Shown piece after piece: positions 60,983 through 64,000 of a stretch of 64,000 nt of DNA. This stretch comes from DMER64 sp049652385 (lineage in GTDB: Bacteria > Bacteroidota > Bacteroidia > Bacteroidales > UBA932), in NCBI GenBank assembly GCA_049652385.1, contig JBASDX010000008.1:62001-126000 (forward strand), given 5' to 3'. A model generated the notes under the pieces. The model worked only from the letters and a program-made list of their open reading frames with translations, made no database searches and was not told the DNA's origin. The position numbers and the translations under genes were made by a program. Every line of letters starts with the position of its first letter. Position 1 is the stretch's first letter.

Positions 60983-61585
60983 CTATTCCCAGTTCCCCGC
61001 GTTGTTGTTGGGTTGGTCAATGCTACCCACCTTCAAGCCCGGGTACCGGTTGGTGATGTTGCGGTCTTCGTTCAGATTTACGATCAATTGGCGGTCCAGC
61101 CCTCTTAAGAGTACGTCAAAAGGAGTACAAGCTTCAAAAAGAGGAACGTCTACGCCGGATACTTTTTTGATGACCGTTCTGAGTTCAAATTCTTCTCCGA
61201 CCAAAGGAACCCATCTTAAGGAATCGATGTGAAAACCGGGACGTTTGAGCAACGTGTCTTTCACAGCCATTTCCATACTGTCGCGGAATACGCGTTTTTG
61301 AGCTACGGCCAGGGAGTCATCAAACGATCCGATTTGCCTGACAATAGTAATATACCCGTTATTGTAGAAATTTTCCAGGGTATCAAAATTCTCTGCATAC
61401 TTTCCGTATTCTGTTTTGTAGGAAGTTTGCAACGTACGGATGTCTTTCAATCTTTCAATAGCCAGATGCTGGCGGTATTCGCGTTCTTTTTGGAATTTAA
61501 TGGGAGCTGTCAAACTTCTGACAATAAAATAGCCCAGAACAAGAATAATCAGGGGCAGCACTACAATGGTTAAAATCTTTTTCAT
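60983..61585 (-). CDS. Membrane-anchored protein of unknown function
   Basis: The 200-residue protein has an N-terminal transmembrane segment (about 4-24) followed by a long helix (KFQKEREYRQHLAIERLKDIRTLQTSYKTEYGKYAENFDTL), a layout that recalls pilin-like proteins, and a beta-rich end. No family name can be given. It is first in the operon with DUF3822 and rsmD, four bases before the former. Confidence 0.72.
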   Translation of the reverse strand: MKKILTIVVLPLIILVLGYFIVRSLTAPIKFQKEREYRQHLAIERLKDIRTLQTSYKTEYGKYAENFDTLENFYNNGYITIVRQIGSFDDSLAVAQKRVFRDSMEMAVKDTLLKRPGFHIDSLRWVPLVGEEFELRTVIKKVSGVDVPLFEACTPFDVLLRGLDRQLIVNLNEDRNITNRYPGLKVGSIDQPNNNAGNWE

Positions 61586-61621
61586 TATTGAATTATTAAT
61601 AGAATCAAATCAGGAGTCCTG

Positions 61622-61651
61622 CAAAATTAGGAAAAAAAATAACGCTTGCAA
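61622..61651 (-). promoter_or_regulatory. Promoter of the membrane protein-DUF3822-rsmD operon
   Basis: Minus-strand TTG (61651-61649), 19 bp, TAATTTTG (61629-61622) match the Bacteroidota pattern exactly; leader about 33 nt. Confidence 0.7.
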
Positions 61652-61660
61652 TAAAACCAT

Positions 61661-61668
61661 TATATTTG
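61661..61668 (+). promoter_or_regulatory. -7 promoter element for the DHH phosphoesterase gene
   Basis: TATATTTG fits TAnnTTTG and ends 16 bases before the ATG at 61685. Confidence 0.5.
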
Positions 61669-61684
61669 CATCAATATCTTTTTT

Positions 61685-62716
61685 ATGGAGTGTCTTTTTT
61701 CAGAGCATTTGATAGGTAAATGGGCAGAAGCGCTGGATGGTTCCAAACGTATTGTTATTGCTACCCATATAAACCCGGATGGTGACGCCGTAGGCTCTTT
61801 GGTAGGATTGGGTTTGTTTTTGCAAGAGTACGGATATCAGGTAACGCTGGTATGTCCTACTCCGTATCCTGATTTTCTATCTTTTTTGGACCCGGACAAA
61901 AGTATTCAGATTTATGTGTGGCAGGAAAATGAAGTAGCCGGAGCAGCAGAACAGGCAGATTTGATAATTGCCGTTGATGTAAGCAGCTTTTCCAGGATGG
62001 AGATGATGGAACCGTTGATGAAAGAATCGAAAGCTTTTAAAATTCTGATAGATCATCACATAGACCCGGTAAATCATGAATTTGACCTGGTACTGTCTTC
62101 TATACAGGTGAGTTCTTCCGCAGAATTGATATTCAGGATTTTGAAAGCCTGGAAGCCGGATGCTGAACTTTCAAAAAACCTGGCAACGGCCCTGCTCACG
62201 GGTATTGTTACCGATACAAACCAATTTGCAAACAGCGTGTTTCCGGGCACGTTTACGGTAGCGTCGGCTTTAAGAGCGAGTGGAGCCGACATGGAGGAAA
62301 TAGTAACCAAAGTATATCGGGATTTTACCATCAACCGTATGCAGCTGATGGGGTATGCTTTGCAAAACATAAAAATCCTGCCTGCTTTCAGGACAGGGTA
62401 TATTGTGCTTACAAAAGATATTTTGGAAGCTTACGGATATAAGATTGGAGATGCGGAGGGGTTTGTGAACTTCCCTTTGGCCATAGGAGGAATACAGGTC
62501 TCGGCTTTCTTTCTGCAGAGGGAAGACCATATTAAGGTATCTTTGCGTTCAAGGGGAGGCATTGCCGTGAATGAAATTGCCAGGAAGTTTTTTAACGGAG
62601 GAGGCCATTTCAACGCGTCTGCCGGTAAAATGGAGAACGTTCCGGAAAAGATCGAGGAGCGCCTGACAGAGGCTTTGGGCACAATAATTGTACCTGTTGA
62701 GGAGCCTGAAAAGTAA
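61685..62716 (+). CDS. nrnA: DHH/DHHA1 phosphoesterase, NrnA-like
   Basis: The 343-residue protein has DHH-superfamily metal motifs NPDGDAVGS, AVDVSSF and the DHH signature itself (IDHHIDPV), then a DHHA1 domain with GGGHFNASAG. NrnA-type enzymes degrade short RNA oligomers and dephosphorylate pAp; the family also includes cyclic dinucleotide-linear product hydrolases. Substrate is inferred. FKBP-type genes follow in the same direction, as is common in Bacteroidota. Confidence 0.88.
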   Translation: MECLFSEHLIGKWAEALDGSKRIVIATHINPDGDAVGSLVGLGLFLQEYGYQVTLVCPTPYPDFLSFLDPDKSIQIYVWQENEVAGAAEQADLIIAVDVSSFSRMEMMEPLMKESKAFKILIDHHIDPVNHEFDLVLSSIQVSSSAELIFRILKAWKPDAELSKNLATALLTGIVTDTNQFANSVFPGTFTVASALRASGADMEEIVTKVYRDFTINRMQLMGYALQNIKILPAFRTGYIVLTKDILEAYGYKIGDAEGFVNFPLAIGGIQVSAFFLQREDHIKVSLRSRGGIAVNEIARKFFNGGGHFNASAGKMENVPEKIEERLTEALGTIIVPVEEPEK

Positions 62717-62727
62717 AATAAAACAGT

Positions 62728-63279
62728 ATGAGATTATTTGCCCTATTGTTGCTGGCTGTTTTGATAGGTCTGTCTTCTTGCACGAAAGAGGATAGAAAAC
62801 TGATGATCACTAAACAGGAAAAGGAAATCGACCAATTTGTGGAAACCCTTGTGTGCGATACGGTAATTTATCAAAGAGGGGTGGTAAGGGCTGTTCTTGA
62901 AAAAGGAAAGCCGGCTCATACAGCTGATACGGTGGCAAAAGGAGATACGATTTATTTCTATTACGCAGGTCATATCTTTTCCCGAGGAAAAGGAGCGTTA
63001 TTTCATACGAACTCAGAAAGTGTGGCAAAGTCTCACAACAGGGTGCTGCCTGAAGATCAGGCCCGGGTGCGTTCAGGAGTTGTAGGTACCGGTAAATTTC
63101 TAAAAGGATTGGATTATGGATTTCAGGGCATGGCCTCCGGAGAACATGCATACCTGATTTTTAATGCGGACTTTGGTTTTGGCAACACAAGTGCAGGACA
63201 GATACCGGCCATGTCTCCTTTATTGTTTGAGGTTTGGGTGGTGCAGGTTGTAAAAAATCAAATATCTTTGTCCCAATGA
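62728..63279 (+). CDS. FKBP-type peptidyl-prolyl isomerase lipoprotein
   Basis: The 183-residue protein has a lipoprotein signal (LIGLSSC, Cys18) and an FKBP-like domain (about 70-180; KGDTIYFYYAGHIFSRG, then GLDYGFQGMASGEHAYLIFNADFGFG). Domain features are weaker than in the FKBP at 9983-10690. It should fold exported proteins near the membrane. The next gene overlaps its stop as ATGA. Confidence 0.82.
   Translation: MRLFALLLLAVLIGLSSCTKEDRKLMITKQEKEIDQFVETLVCDTVIYQRGVVRAVLEKGKPAHTADTVAKGDTIYFYYAGHIFSRGKGALFHTNSESVAKSHNRVLPEDQARVRSGVVGTGKFLKGLDYGFQGMASGEHAYLIFNADFGFGNTSAGQIPAMSPLLFEVWVVQVVKNQISLSQ
63263..63270 (+). promoter_or_regulatory. -7 promoter element for the last gene
   Basis: TATCTTTG fits TAnnTTTG and ends five bases before the ATG at 63276, inside the previous coding region. 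It may be coincidental since the genes are also translationally coupled. Confidence 0.4.
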
Positions 63280-64000
63280 AAAAGACTTTTATTCCCTGGA
63301 TTGCAATAGTTGTTGTCTTGCCGCTGGTGTTCACTTCCTGTGCCCGTATACCGGAAGAAAATCTTAAGGAAGAACACAGAAAACTATTGGAGGCCCATGT
63401 TAAAATAATCCATTTGGATACGTTGCAGAGAACAGAATCAGGACTGTATTATACCGTACTGCAGCAAGGTACGGGCGGCAAAAATACAGACTCTGCCATG
63501 GTATTTGTGCGCGAAACCATAAGGGATTTACAGTATAACATTGTGGCCAGTACGGAAGCTTCAGTTGCCAGGCAGCTAGGTACTTTCAGTTACGCCCGTG
63601 CCTATATGCCCCTTTTGTGGCATATGGGAACCCAGTCCATTTTAAGAGGGCTGGAAGAAATGTTGTTAGTCATGCGTGAGGGTGAAATCAGAAGAATTTG
63701 GCTTCCTTACTGGATGTCTTCCTACAGGGAAGGAGGGAGTGCGGAAAACGCGTCTGCCATGGTGTATGATTTGGAACTTGTCAAAGTAATCCACGACATG
63801 GACAGCTACCAGACAGACTTGCTGGAAGTTTTCAGGAACATGCATTATCCGGGGGTAGATTCTTTGGAAAAGGGTTTTTATAAAATAACCGTTGTGCCCG
63901 GAACAGGAGATACGCTAAAACGTGGCACTTCAGTGGGAACGTATTATGTCGGTAAATTTTTGGACGGACATGTTTTCGATACCAATGTGGCCGATACGGC
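63276..64000 (+). CDS. FKBP-like lipoprotein with two domains, partial
   Basis: The reading frame runs off the window, with 241 codons visible. It begins with a lipoprotein signal (LVFTSC, Cys22). The first domain (about 50-165) has the FKBP outline but lacks the usual aromatic pocket motifs, and a second starts near 200 (YKITVVPGTGDTLKRG, GTYYVGKFLDGHVFDTN). A tandem arrangement of this kind suggests that domain 1 binds substrate and domain 2 is the isomerase. The start overlaps the previous stop by four bases. Confidence 0.75.
   Translation, partial: MKKTFIPWIAIVVVLPLVFTSCARIPEENLKEEHRKLLEAHVKIIHLDTLQRTESGLYYTVLQQGTGGKNTDSAMVFVRETIRDLQYNIVASTEASVARQLGTFSYARAYMPLLWHMGTQSILRGLEEMLLVMREGEIRRIWLPYWMSSYREGGSAENASAMVYDLELVKVIHDMDSYQTDLLEVFRNMHYPGVDSLEKGFYKITVVPGTGDTLKRGTSVGTYYVGKFLDGHVFDTNVADT

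Overview
The window comes from a Bacteroidales-type member of the Bacteroidota. The evidence is a complete six-subunit Na+-translocating NADH:quinone reductase operon, a moxR/DUF58/bat aerotolerance operon, pyrBI, the compact lysine-type SerA beside SerC and a DUF1015 protein, DUF4290, DUF4834 and DUF3822 family genes, and promoters that match the Bacteroidota pattern TTG-N19-TAnnTTTG rather than sigma70 boxes. The start of the window is intact; the last gene (an FKBP-like lipoprotein) runs off the right edge.

Layout. 0-8 kb: a secreted DUF1460 protein, an OLD-like ATPase, then serC-serA-DUF1015 and yigZ-pyrB-pyrI, all but the first on the minus strand. 8-23 kb: LuxC-like acyl-CoA reductase and miaA; a minus-strand group (FKBP lipoprotein, ureohydrolase, kdsD); then a long plus-strand run of recQ, an unrecognised membrane-anchored protein, DUF4834, an MsbA-like exporter, an AMP-forming acyl-CoA ligase, a dCMP deaminase and an S41 peptidase. 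23-29 kb: era and rluB, an FtsX/MacB-type permease, and a truA-exbB-exbD-tonB operon. 28.8-37 kb: the bat operon, in which batB and batC are one gene. 37-43 kb: DUF4290, ftsK, a LolA-like protein, and the opposing pyrE-SRPBCC-rsmF operon. 43.4-49 kb: nqrABCDEF. 49-51.6 kb: a UvrD/PcrA helicase with a 25-residue tandem repeat in its tail.

The accessory part is 51.6-59.5 kb. First comes about 1.1 kb of non-coding DNA made of a mosaic of inverted-repeat units, a second repeat family and a heptanucleotide minisatellite. Next is a compact integrative element of about 6.8 kb, bounded by a 21-bp perfect direct repeat (52702-52722 and 59474-59494) that covers the 3' end of tRNA-Asp. It carries a tyrosine integrase, an excisionase-type HTH protein, a RepA-like RecA-fold ATPase followed by a hairpin and 11-bp iterons (candidate origin), a VRR-NUC nuclease, a DUF5681 protein, several unknown small proteins, and a candidate small RNA with its own promoter and terminator. 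It has no structural, portal, conjugation or relaxase genes, so it looks like a satellite-type or plasmid-like element that depends on a helper. This is the best candidate in the window for an undescribed system.

After the element the core genome resumes: tRNA-Asp, whose own promoter lies inside the end of rsmD; rsmD, a DUF3822 gene and a membrane-anchored protein; and on the other strand a DHH phosphoesterase followed by FKBP-type lipoproteins. Divergent genes often have -7 elements only one or two bases apart, and several predicted transcripts start at or next to the ATG, which suggests leaderless mRNAs.
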